From assembly GCA_963513935.1 (NCBI GenBank), contig OY740769.1, forward strand, positions 104,201,762 through 104,265,761: 64,000 bases of DNA. The letters run 5' to 3'. The stretch comes from Aphrophora alni (Eukaryota; Arthropoda; Insecta; Hemiptera; Aphrophoridae). Made by a program: the position numbers and the translations under genes. Positions 1-9,969 of the stretch are shown here, piece after piece (the first letter of the stretch is position 1; every line of letters starts with the position of its first letter). The notes beneath the pieces were generated by a model. The model ran no database searches and was not told the origin of the DNA. It saw nothing but the letters and a program-made list of their open reading frames with translations.

Positions 1-344
1 AAGTAGGTTACATATTGAAAGTAATAACTAAGCAAATTCAATACAGTCATTATAAAAAATATATAATTTTGCTTGTTTTAAAAATTCAGAAAATGTTCAA
101 CTTTTTTATCATATACCAATTTTAATGAAACTAAGTGTATTTTTATATTTTAGGGTGCTAAACATTTTTATCACTAATTTAGCAGTAATAACTTCAATCA
201 AAATTCAAAATGTTGAACTACCTACAAGTTTGTAGGTATGTGTTTGTATATATAGGAGGTGAGTTTTTTAAGTAAAAGGTATGTTTTGAAAACTCTAAGA
301 GATATAAATGATTTTTTTTATAATTTGAAAAATCTACATATCTT
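1..344. other. AT-rich, no gene seen
   Basis: AT-rich sequence with no coding similarity that I can recognise. It lies just beyond the C-terminal end of the neighbouring mariner relic and may include that element's terminal region, but I could not find a convincing inverted repeat. Confidence 0.4.
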
Positions 345-1120
345 CTTTATTTTCTGTAATCACCATTGACTTCTAAATACTTTTTATGTCGTTTCAACAG
401 TTTCGTTATTTCATCTTTGTTAAAGTTCACCGCCAGTTTCTTGAACCAGTCTTTCTTCAGTTCATCATTTTCCTGCTATCTAAACCATTTCTTTAAATGT
501 AGGAATGAATGGTAATCACTTAGTGTGGACGAGAAAACAGGTAGTCCAAAATTTTGCAATAATTGAATATTGTGACCTGGTCCATGAGGTCAAGTGTTAT
601 TGTGCTAAAACATGATCCATTGGATTAGAAACCACATTTGTTTTGTACAGTCAGTATAACTTTCCGCAAGATTTCATAGTATATATCAGCATTAATAGTC
701 ATTTCACGTTCCATAAAATCAGGATGCCTTCCTTATCTCAAAAATAGTGACCATTTTTTTTTATACAGAACATGGTTGCTTTAACTTGTTTGATTTCGGA
801 GATGATAAGTGTTGCCATGTTATGGACTCATTCAGGTTTCATCTCCAGTGACAACGTATTTGGATTACACAATCCCCTTCATTTCTAAGTGCTGCAGAAA
901 ATTCAAGCTAAAACCAGTTGTTTTGGTCAACATTTACGTAACCCATCTGACACACAGATTTGGTAATGAAGTTTCTCTGTCACATCTTGAAATGTTGGAA
1001 ATGAAAAGACAATTCTGAAGCTGTAAATTGCTATTTTTAAAGAATTTTTGTATAGATTTGCTCTTCTAGACCCATACTGTTGGGCAACCGCTATGCTCTT
1101 CACACCATCGCTAAACAAAC
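345..1120 (-). pseudogene. mariner-family transposase relic
   Basis: Read on the minus strand, broken frames give a series of mariner transposase landmarks in the right order. A stretch near 1040-950 resembles the linker before the catalytic core. Next come VTGDET (first catalytic Asp), a W-x-HLSSPK segment, TINADIYYEILRK near 700-660, a decayed SDYH-F-HLKKW block near 510-480, and a C-terminal NGDYRK followed by a stop near 350. In the family this enzyme cuts and pastes DNA at TA sites through a DD34D triad. The copy has many stops and frameshifts and no intact ORF, so it is dead. The assignment rests on motif order; the subfamily (irritans-like) is inference. Confidence 0.7.
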
Positions 1121-1450
1121 AACACTATTGTCTAATTTTACTATCACTCATAACATCTAGTCCATAAAACTCCATACACTGCTATGAATTTCAGCAGCAT
1201 TATTAAGTTTTTGCTAACAAAAAAAAAAGAATCTCAACATGTACCTCACAATTGACATGATTATTTATCATAGCACTCATTTTAAATCCTACAAACACAC
1301 CATAATTTTCACTTATAAAATGGCGACAGAATGACCAACCGTTGGTTATTACATAATAATAAAACACAGTGTATGTGTAATTTCATTTTATTGCACCAGT
1401 TTGTGGTAATTTCAAATCATATCTTACTTTAAAAACATCCTTTGTTAGTG

Positions 1451-1507
<57 letters not shown>

Positions 1508-2000
1508 AATTACCAACAACAAACTGTATTTAATGTTAATGTTAGCACTATGTTGTAGGTGCCAATATAAAATTACAAAAATATTAAGATTATTAAAACA
1601 GATAATAGTATTGATATTGCTAATAATTCTGAGAAGTTATTTTTATCATGAAAGAATAAAAATCTGTAAATCAAAGTTAACAATTAGAAACAGAACATTT
1701 ATTGAAGTTCTTTAACTTGATACATAACATTGAACTTAATAAATAGTTGAATAGATAGTCCTTTACACTTTTGAAAGTCTTTTAATCACACACATATATA
1801 TAAGGAGCTGTTACTGCTGTAGCGTTTACACAAAGTGGAGAATTTTTTGCTTCAGGAGGTGAGACTATCAGGTGTTTGTTTGGAAAACAAATTTTTATAA
1901 AGAAAATTTGGCTCGGAAACTCTCTGACTCTAAATTCAATAACTCTGACAGTGGCAAAACATCATGCAGTACTGTAGAAGGGATAATGTCAAAGATTGTA

Positions 2001-2042
<42 letters not shown>
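1451..2042. repeat. two (TA)n microsatellites
   Basis: A (TG)/(TA) tract at 1451-1502 and a (TA)n tract at 2001-2042 flank the inverted POC1 fragment. Such tracts are slippage-prone and hard to assemble, which matters when judging the inversion. Confidence 0.9.
1804..2000 (+). pseudogene. POC1: inverted 3' fragment of POC1 pseudogene
   Basis: On the plus strand this encodes the seventh WD40 blade of POC1 (AVTAVAFTQSGEFFASGG). After a one-base frameshift it continues QVFVWKTNFYKENLARK and a Ser-rich stretch ending near 1999, where a TA repeat begins. The rest of the same protein lies on the opposite strand at 2140-2997. The first bases here (AAGGAG, 1802-1807) match the last POC1-like bases of the minus-strand part, so the two pieces abut in the parent mRNA. 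Seen: sequence and strand. Inferred: one retrocopy later rearranged by inversion, or mis-assembled. Confidence 0.75.
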
Positions 2043-2046
<4 letters not shown>

Positions 2047-2139
2047 AGTATATAGTATGTATATTAGTACTTACTAAGTTGTATTGTACTTACTTACTCA
2101 GTATTTAATTGTATGAAACTTCTTAAATTACGTACAATT

Positions 2140-2997
2140 TTATAAAATATTGTGTCTTGTTAAACACACAATTTTATTAAACATAAATTTAATAACAATT
2201 TGTAACACCTCCTTCGTGCCCTTCCAAGTGTAAATTGGTCTGTCTTCAACGAGATCAAGAATCTTTATAATTCCATCTGATGATGCTGACAGCATATAGT
2301 CCCCACTACAATGGAAAGATAGTTTATTAGTATACTTCTCATGGCAGCTGTAATGTTGCAATAGTTTATATGATCGAATATCATAGATCTTGATAACACC
2401 GTTCGGCATTGCACAGGCAATAAACTTTCCACTTGGATGAAACTCAATATACTGAGCATAATCTCTAAAAGTATGACTGCATTTCCCAGAATCTAGATCC
2501 CACAAGCGCAATGTTTTATCATCTGAACAAGATATAATCATTTTCCTATTTGCAGAAAACTGTGCCAACGTACCCAATTACAGTTGCCAGATAGAGATGT
2601 TAGAAATTTCCGACCAGTAGTAGACCATAGTTTCACACTTTTGTCATTGGATGCAGTGACAAGTTTTACACCATCAGGTGAAAAATGGACAGAGCGCACT
2701 GCTGAAGTAGGGGCTTGGAATATATCAGATTGTCCTTTCAATGTTGGTGTCCCAAGGCGAACGGTACGATCCATAGATGAAGATGCTACTAAGTTGTTAT
2801 TTGGTGCCAAATTTACATCTGTAATTGCATCTGTATGACCTTGAAACCTATAAGCTCTTTCATTTGTATTAAAGTTCCAAATCATGAGAGTTGAATCTAA
2901 GCTACCTGATGCTTACTGTTTGAGCAAAGGCCAATGCAGTAACTACATTTCGGTGACCTTTAAAATGACGTTCTAATGTAGGATCTTCTGAAGACAT
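2140..2997 (-). pseudogene. POC1: POC1-like WD40 retro-pseudogene, 5' part
   Basis: POC1 is a WD40 beta-propeller protein of centrioles and basal bodies. The minus strand starts at ATG 2997 with MSSEDPTLERHFKGHRNVVT, the POC1 N terminus. It runs without introns through about six WD blades (SLDSTLMIW, SASSMDRTVRLG, TASNDKSVKLWS, SCSDDKTLRLWDL, SASSDGIIKILDL), ending at YTWKG near 2215. At least two frameshifts break it, near 2915 (after TALAF) and near 2570 (after CNWVR). Lack of introns in a normally multi-exon gene, plus frameshifts, indicates a processed copy. The last blade lies on the other strand at 1804-2000. No poly(A) tail is visible. Confidence 0.8.
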
Positions 2998-3176
2998 TTT
3001 ATAGCAATCTTCTAGTTTTGTAGTTTGCTTTTGTTTACCATCCGTTAAATTCAAACTCAAACTTTTTTTTTCTTGTTCCCTAACTTAAATTAACATGTAG
3101 CCAAGTTCCATGTGGGCTTTAGGTTCACTATTCATTTTAATTTTTCACTCCCTTTTTCCTCACCGAATTATTTATT

Positions 3177-3179
<3 letters not shown>

Positions 3180-3223
<44 letters not shown>

Positions 3224-3224
3224 T
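3180..3224. repeat. (TA)n(CA)n microsatellite
   Basis: About 15 TA units followed by CA units. No gene is associated with it. Confidence 0.9.
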
Positions 3225-3639
3225 TCTTCAACTCAAATTAGAATCCTGTTACTTCAACATAGTCTTTTCGTCTTTTACTTCTCACATATTTATGTAATAT
3301 GAAGAAAAATATATCATAATATATGAAAGAAAATTATGGTTCAGGAATTATTGCCAAAAAAAAATATAATTAACCTTAACTACCATTAAAAAAATTTAAT
3401 TGCAATTAAATTTACGCTTAGGATAAGTTTATGGCACAAGTAAATTAAACTTAAGCTTTATTTAAGTATATATATTTAATTTCAAAAAATTAATAAATGA
3501 TACTCTTCTATATCAATTCATCTACTATTAGAAATACAATAATTAACAAAAAATTTGTTTTTTTTATTTTAACATATAAATAGTATAGAGACTTATTGTA
3601 TTATTTTATAAAGTATAATGTGTTGCCTTGGACTGTTTA

Positions 3640-4010
3640 ATATATAATATAGTTAATTACCTTAGAGGTTGTCCTCAGTCCGTATTTTAGTTATGGCTAC
3701 AGCGCTGTTTCGCATGACACTTTCGGCTTCGTCAGGCCCGCACTAACACATATACACGTAACATAAACACATAGAGTAACATACCTGCAGCTGGATAAGT
3801 AAGACCTTATAATGTGGCCACAAACAATTTTATTATGTATGTACGACGAGTCATATTCTGATTTTATATGTGTTAGTGTTGTGTTGTGTTATGTGTTTAT
3901 GTGTTAGTGCGGGCCTGACGAAGCCGACAGTGTCCGGCGAAACAGCGCTGTAGCTATAACTATAATACGGACTGAGGACCTCTAAGGTAATTAACTATAT
4001 TATATCTGTA
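3640..4010. mobile_element. palindromic element with hammerhead-like cores
   Basis: Two arms of about 120 bp (about 3644-3770 and 3890-4005) are inverted copies of each other around a spacer of about 120 bp containing ACATACCTGCAGC and TTATAATGTG. Each arm, read outward from the spacer, carries CTGACGA, a short hairpin region, GAAAC, then the self-complementary ACAGCGCTGT and TA. This order resembles a type I hammerhead ribozyme with a minimal stem III, as described in Penelope-like retroelements. The element has no ORF. A diverged relative with the same centre lies at 5158-5466. The palindrome is seen directly; catalytic activity and Penelope origin are inference. Confidence 0.65.
3904..3963 (+). 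ncRNA. hammerhead-ribozyme-like motif, right arm
   Basis: Core order on the plus strand: CTGACGA (3915-3921), one extra A, stem II GCCG (3923-3926) with CGGC (3935-3938), GAAA (3939-3942), palindromic stem III ACAGCGCTGT (3942-3951), predicted cleavage after A3952, then stem I GGC (3912-3914) with GCT (3953-3955) and a distal TAG/CTA pairing. The extra base beside stem II departs from the canonical hammerhead. The left arm on the minus strand (3746-3685) has better stem I pairing (GGC/GCC plus TTAGT/ACTAA) but a broken stem II. Confidence 0.45.
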
Positions 4011-4243
4011 ATATAAAAATTCCAGCTATTGTGATCTCCCCCCATGAAAATTCCAACACCTGAGACCATGAAATGTTCATCAATCCTACCCATTGGTGTA
4101 ATTTTTTTCCAATTTTTACTGTATATAGATATAAACGTTCTTTTAAATCGCAATTTTATTCCGATGTTGCTCAATTTGGTAGATAAGCATGGTTTTATAA
4201 AAAAATGGACAAGAAGAATTGGTTAGTAAATTCCAAAATGGTC

Positions 4244-4279
<36 letters not shown>

Positions 4280-5157
4280 TATAGGATTGATTTTGCACCC
4301 AAACATCATATCAATATCCACATGGCCTATTTTGTGTAACTTTAAAATCTGCATGCAGTTGTATACAGACCTCTTTTGTACAATAAAAAATAAAAGAGTT
4401 ATATATATTTTAAAAAATTGTTAAAAACTTAACCATAAAAGGGAAAAAAATCAGCAATAGTTTTATTAGCATCGGAACTTCAGTGAAATATAGCACATAA
4501 ACAATGTTTTTTCTATATTTGTTTTGAAGAAATAGGAAGCCATTTGTAATGAGCCATTTGGAATGAGCTTTCAGTAGTTACTTTTACTGGTTCATATTAT
4601 AACTTATTTTGTACAATTGTAAATACGAGTTTATATTTAAGAAATTCATTTTCTATCGTATCAGATTAATGTTGAGTACTTTTTAAACTTGTAGTTTCTT
4701 GCACACTTTGGGACATTGAAAATACAACTACAAAAGAAATAAAATATAAATTATTATATCCTATTAAGTAAAAGAAACCATAATTTTATTATTATGCATT
4801 TTTCGGACATAACAAATAACTTCAAACAGAGAATAAACCATAATTATTTTAAAAGTATAAAAAAATTTAAAGTTTTAAAACCAGTCATATTAGTTTTTGA
4901 TATGTAGAGAGTATTCTATGATACCCTTGACTGTATTAGGGTCAGCTTGCAAATAAATAGCTCATAGTTAAGCTCTCCCAGCTCACTAGCGTAAAATAAG
5001 AGTTCATAGTTTATTAAAATAATTGTATTATTATATGTTATTTATGTGCTGTTTTATATATAAATATTTATATTCATAACTTTATATAAAGTTGTTTAGC
5101 CTTAGAACTACTTATATTTTAATAAATACCTTTTATGTAATCAAATATAGTCTTTTT
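4011..5157. other. AT-rich, no gene seen
   Basis: Non-coding AT-rich sequence with a poly(A) run at about 4249-4276. No protein similarity recognised; the short frame near 4044 is not convincing. Confidence 0.4.
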
Positions 5158-5466
5158 TATTATTAACATTTGCCTACATTTTTCACTGCGCACAAGCAGC
5201 ATCTTTAGGCTAGTCTATTATTAATAAAATATCACATAATACACATCACATAATAAAAATCAGTCTTCTAGTCAGTACCATACCTGCAGGATGATGTATA
5301 TTAATATTTAGTACAAACGTTATAATGTGAACAATAAACGTTTATATGTTTTGTATGTGTTTTAATGTTGTGTGGTGTGTAATATATGATTTTGTATTTA
5401 TTATTGATTAGCCTGAATATTCTGCTTGTGTGGAGTGAAATATGTAGCTAAGTGTTATTAACACAA
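5158..5466. mobile_element. second palindromic hammerhead-like element
   Basis: Arms at about 5158-5240 and 5390-5466 are inverted copies. The spacer shares ATACCTGCAG and TTATAATGTG with the centre of the 3640-4010 element, so they are one family. In the right arm, stem I TTAGC (5408-5412) pairs perfectly with GCTAA (5447-5451) around CTGAATA and GAAA (5437-5440). The left arm on the minus strand keeps a CTGC/GCAG stem II and GAAA. Each arm has lost one or two core bases (CTGAATA and CTAAAGA against CUGANGA), so this copy is decayed. Confidence 0.55.
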
Positions 5467-5660
5467 ATACTAAAATTGACTAAACAAAAGATATTTAGTA
5501 AATTTAATTATACATGTATTTATTAGTATTAAGTATGAATTTATTAGTATTGAAAACAAATTATTATGTTTTATCATCCTTTAATTATGAATCAAAAAGT
5601 ATTTTATATACCACATTTTATATACCTCTTTTCACATTATCTACATAATTAATATGAGTA

Positions 5661-6058
5661 CAGTAGAACCCCTCTAATCCGTCACCTTCGGGAATGGGGG
5701 CCTGGTCGGAACGCAAAAAAGATTGGATTATCCGAAAAAAGTCAATAATTATTACATATTATATAAAGAGATTTTTTTAAAGTGAAATAAGTGATATATA
5801 AACTTTTAAAAGTCAATATAATAAAGTCTATATATAAACTTTGCAAGTACTATAGCACATCAATAGAAACAACACGAGAGATGACACAGTACTAAAGCGG
5901 GATGACACAGCACTGAAGCGGGAAAGCGATAACAAACCGGAAAGAATGGTGCCAGACGTGCCATGAGTCATCGGCAAGTCGGCACAATATCGCGAGCTCG
6001 AGCACGGTCGGATTAACCGGAGTAACGGACCACCCGAGGGCAGATTAGAGGAGTTCTG
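5661..6058. mobile_element. Tigger/pogo-like MITE
   Basis: The left end CAGTAGAACCCCTCTAATCC follows TA. The right end is its imperfect inverse (GATTAGAGGAGTTCTG, then AC and TA). CAGTAGAAC ends at TA sites are typical of pogo/Tigger elements. It has no ORF and is about 400 bp. Its 3' 160 bp (from ACGAGAGATGACA) and its left internal part both recur at 43951-44754. Confidence 0.7.
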
Positions 6059-6828
6059 ACTAAATTGATAAATCTATGCCACGAAAAATAAAAGTCAGCG
6101 TTGTAAACTATTGTATTGTATTTCCATAAACTCCATGGATGTTTGGAGGAAGTTTATTTAATTTGAATTTTTAAGTATACCTCCATAAGCGTTAATATTA
6201 ATGGTCCATAGCAACCATAAATAACTTATTAGTTTTGTCACAATTTAAACAGATTTTTTTTTTACGATTGTCGAATTACAATCTATATAGATCTCTATGT
6301 GAATTTAGAAATTTTTTGAACAAATTTAATTTATTTTAAATTTTAACTTACCATGAAAATAGTAGAGGAGTGAACTAAAACAATAATGTGTATCTCATAA
6401 GCAGGTAGGGCTTGAGCTGAGCAATACGTATACCAACTTGCTAAGACCCTAATGGGTTGTGTAAGGAGCCTAGAAATGATTTGGAAAGATTCTAGTCTAG
6501 TCCTAAATATATTTCACTATACAAGCTACAACGAGTATAGTAAGGAGTCAGTAGACAGCCTTACCTTAAACAAACCAATAGGGACCGTTAGGGTTTGCCA
6601 ACTCCTTACTCCACTGTGACAGCGCTTGGCACTTGGCTTCACAGTTGTAAAGAGTATAATTTTTAAAAAAACAATTTTGTTTTAAATTACATCCAATATT
6701 GTTCCTACTAAATAAAAAAATTTAATAGAAATGTTTCCCCATAAATTGCAAAAAAACTTATATTAAAAACTAATAATTATTGGGTTCTTTATTACAAGGG
6801 AAATAATTATCGTTAATGGAAAAAATTT

Positions 6829-6997
6829 TAAATGAGTACATTGTTCCACCTTTCCTAGCTTCAATAATCTCACGCTTGCTGACAGGTTTCGGATATACTC
6901 TATTTTCAAAACACTTAATAGTGAGTATGGGAATGGAGTATATCTGAAATGCGAGATTAACAAAGCTGGAAAAGGCGGAACAATGTACTCATTTTAA
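6829..6997. repeat. foldback hairpin element
   Basis: The left arm begins AAATGAGTACATTGTTCC and the right arm ends GGAACAATGTACTCATTTT. Homology continues inward to GGATATACTC and GAGTATATCT. It would form one hairpin of about 165 nt. No TSD or coding sequence recognised; probably a short foldback MITE. Confidence 0.7.
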
Positions 6998-8700
6998 TTA
7001 TAACATTCCTAGTGGAGATAAAAATGATATAGAAAAAATGTTTAAAAAATAAATGTCAGTACCGGTGACATATTGTTAATATATCAGTTAGACTAAACAT
7101 TGACAACCACATGCTACTCTTGCTCTTGTATTGGCTATTTATTATCCAATGGATTTGATTCTTGGGGCATAGTATAGTTTCGGTTTTTGGTTCAGTGGAG
7201 AGAAGTATGCAATTTTAAAATGATGATTTGGTTTAGATTGAAAATTTTAAGTTCACACACTTAATAATAAATAATTAAATTAATTGGTTTATACCAGTTT
7301 AGAAAAAAAATTGTATATGTAAATAAAATAAAAATAAGGTAGGCCTATAACGTTATAAATCTTTTGTATATATTGTATCACACAAGTATTTATTATTACT
7401 AAATTGTTAATCATTTTCATAATAAATTACATTTTAAATCAATTGTACTTAATAGTATTACATAATTAAATGTTTGTATTATATGTAATATATTATTTTT
7501 TACATATTTTCTCAACCGCTAATAGCTATTTTATAATATATTTCTATGAAAGTATGTACTATTTTTAATTGTAACGAAGTTTCTTTTTTCCTATTTTGTT
7601 TTAATAAAACTGTGTATTTCTGATAGTATGTGGAGTTATTTTAGTAATTTATAGAAACTTTGTTGGTCATGTGAAAATTTGTTTTAATTATAAGCAAAAA
7701 AGGAACCTGCAATATATTGTTTAGTTCATCAAATAATAAAATTGACGAAAGATTAACTTTTAAAAACTTCAACATGTCATCACAAAGTACACTTTGCATA
7801 CAGTAGCAAAGCAGTAATCTTTAACATTTCATTTTTAACAACGAAAAATTACTTGTTACAGCAGAAGCTATTACATATTATTAATATTTAGTAGTAATTA
7901 ATGGTAATCATACTATTATTGTAATATGATGAAAATGTTTACATTTGTATGAAAGATCAGATACGGGTAGAGAATCGTCTGGGCCTCTTTTTTTTCAATT
8001 CATCAGCCTTCCATTCTCCTCGAATCTTCTATGATCAGATATCAGATTCAATTTTATCTGATTGAGAGTTGAGAGCTTAATTAACCAACGTCTAGTGACA
8101 TTGCCACACAGAATTGTATTCGTGGTAACTTATAACTTTTACGGCTATCTGGCCAACTATTATACTCATTGACATATCCTATTGCAAGAACAGTTGTGCA
8201 CATTCCGATATAGCCCAATAATCCTAACTAAAATACCATTTCACAGTTTCCAAAATCTAATTTCAATCTTAGCTGATTTTCTGTAAACATCTGCATCTAC
8301 TTAAACAGTACCATCCTTGTAAAATACTATTCAGTTATTCTTATAATTAATGTGGGGCGTATTTTTTTAGTTATTCTTTCGGCTCTGGCAATCTCAAGAT
8401 AAGACTGTATTATAGTGCAATGTATGGTATATTTAAATTTTATATGGATAGGAAACAGACTTACCTTGGAAAGTGGTTCTTGGTATTACCTAATAGTACA
8501 CAAATAGGAAAACGCACAAAGCATCACTAAAGTTCTGAATTATTTTGTAAACACGATTCACTTTCTCAATCAGTAGAGAGTACTGATCTAATATTAGGCC
8601 TAATGTTAAACTTATAGATCATTTGAAATTTAAACACAGTTTTAAATCCTGTTATTGATTTTTCCCAGATATGAAAGAAAGGAAAAACCTGGTCCTTAAG
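6998..8700. other. AT-rich, no gene seen
   Basis: No coding sequence recognised. Near 8714-8750 lies ATGAAATTTCATTAAAATCG followed by a TTTCC stretch, a motif common in insect repeats. It may be the 5' leader of the LINE that follows. Confidence 0.4.
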
Positions 8701-8733
8701 CCCTTTACCATATGAAATTTCATTAAAATCGGC

Positions 8734-9969
8734 TTGAGTAGTTTCCAAGATTTGAATGAACAAAACAAAAATCAGTTGTGCTTAAGACCACATGATCAAA
8801 CTGAAAACAATATGAAATATCCACATAAAGAAACTAGACATAGCTTTCCATTGACACATAAAATAAACAGGGATATTCCTCTCTATAACAGATTTGATCT
8901 ACTTTCAGAATGTAATACCTCCCAGGAGAATCTGCAGTTAAATACAGCACTAACGTCAAATAAATATCAAATAAATGCAGATTTTAGGGAATTAAAGGCA
9001 ACAACAGAAAACTCTAAGCCTCCATCTAAATCGGTAAAATCCAAAAGTAACAAGTTACCTGAAATGGTAAAAAGAAATCGTTTCAATATATTGACAGAAG
9101 ATGCACTACTGGCAGTTAGTCAAAATCGTACAAAAATGAATGTAACATATAGAAATCAGATGAAAAAGAATATGTTACCTAATAAATTAACTATAAGTGA
9201 CTTACATAAAAACTCTAATAAGTCTAATGTGAAAGCGAGAAAGCAAAAACAAATACTCCTAGTGTCAGACAGTCATGGTCGAGGTTGGAGTAAGTTGTTA
9301 ACAGCAAGGATGGAAAATGTTAGCATAACTGGGTTTGTAAAGCCAAATGCTGCTCTGAAACATGTGGTGGGTGACTTGAACAGTGCAACTAGAGACTTTA
9401 CTGCTGAAGATTTAGTTATTATAGTTGGAGGGACAAATGATGTAGGGACAAATACTGAACATACATTGTTAAATACTCTAAGATCAGCTATTTGTAATGT
9501 TGTAAAAGCGAAAGTGATTGTATCAACAATGCCTTATAGGTATGATGCACCCTATTTAAATGATAAAATATATAATATTAACAAAGGCTATTTAAAAACG
9601 ATTAAAGAAAATGGTGCAATACTATTTGACATAAATAAATATATTGCAAAAAAAGATTACACACGGCATGGCTTACATCTGACCTCATTGGGAAAACGTA
9701 AGGCATTGTTGAAACTAGTCGAATATGTAAGACTTGGATGTAAACTAAACAGACCTTGCCCAGTTTTGCGGGAGATCGGTTCCTCTGATCCTCCTGAAGT
9801 ACAAAACCCTCAGCAAGAATTTGATAATGTAAATTTTGAAAATGGAGAACCTTGTGTACAAAACTGTAATAATAATACATTGTTAAACAATCAAACTTTT
9901 TTAGACACATGGCTAATAAGGAAGAGTCAGAGGGAGGCGTGTACACAGCAGGGCAGTTTAGGGACATAG
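8734..9969 (+). CDS. LINE ORF1 with SGNH/GDSL esterase domain
   Basis: A 411-aa open frame. Residues 1-170 are low-complexity and basic, as in LINE ORF1 proteins. Residues about 172-345 form an SGNH-hydrolase-like domain. Its block I is LLVSDSHGRG with the likely nucleophile Ser180, block III is GGTND (residues 232-236), and the late block is DYTRHGLHL with Asp308 and His312/His315. Esterase ORF1 proteins are known from CR1 and related LINEs, where they are thought to act in the RNP or at membranes. ORF2 starts at 9909, overlapping the end of this frame by 61 bases in another frame, which is typical for LINEs. This ORF is intact, but the downstream ORF2 is broken. No 5' boundary or TSD found. 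Confidence 0.75.
   Translation: MSSFQDLNEQNKNQLCLRPHDQTENNMKYPHKETRHSFPLTHKINRDIPLYNRFDLLSECNTSQENLQLNTALTSNKYQINADFRELKATTENSKPPSKSVKSKSNKLPEMVKRNRFNILTEDALLAVSQNRTKMNVTYRNQMKKNMLPNKLTISDLHKNSNKSNVKARKQKQILLVSDSHGRGWSKLLTARMENVSITGFVKPNAALKHVVGDLNSATRDFTAEDLVIIVGGTNDVGTNTEHTLLNTLRSAICNVVKAKVIVSTMPYRYDAPYLNDKIYNINKGYLKTIKENGAILFDINKYIAKKDYTRHGLHLTSLGKRKALLKLVEYVRLGCKLNRPCPVLREIGSSDPPEVQNPQQEFDNVNFENGEPCVQNCNNNTLLNNQTFLDTWLIRKSQREACTQQGSLGT

Noticed and set aside
1455..1715. ORF starting MYIYIYIY
   Set aside because: Translation of a TA microsatellite followed by AT-rich sequence.
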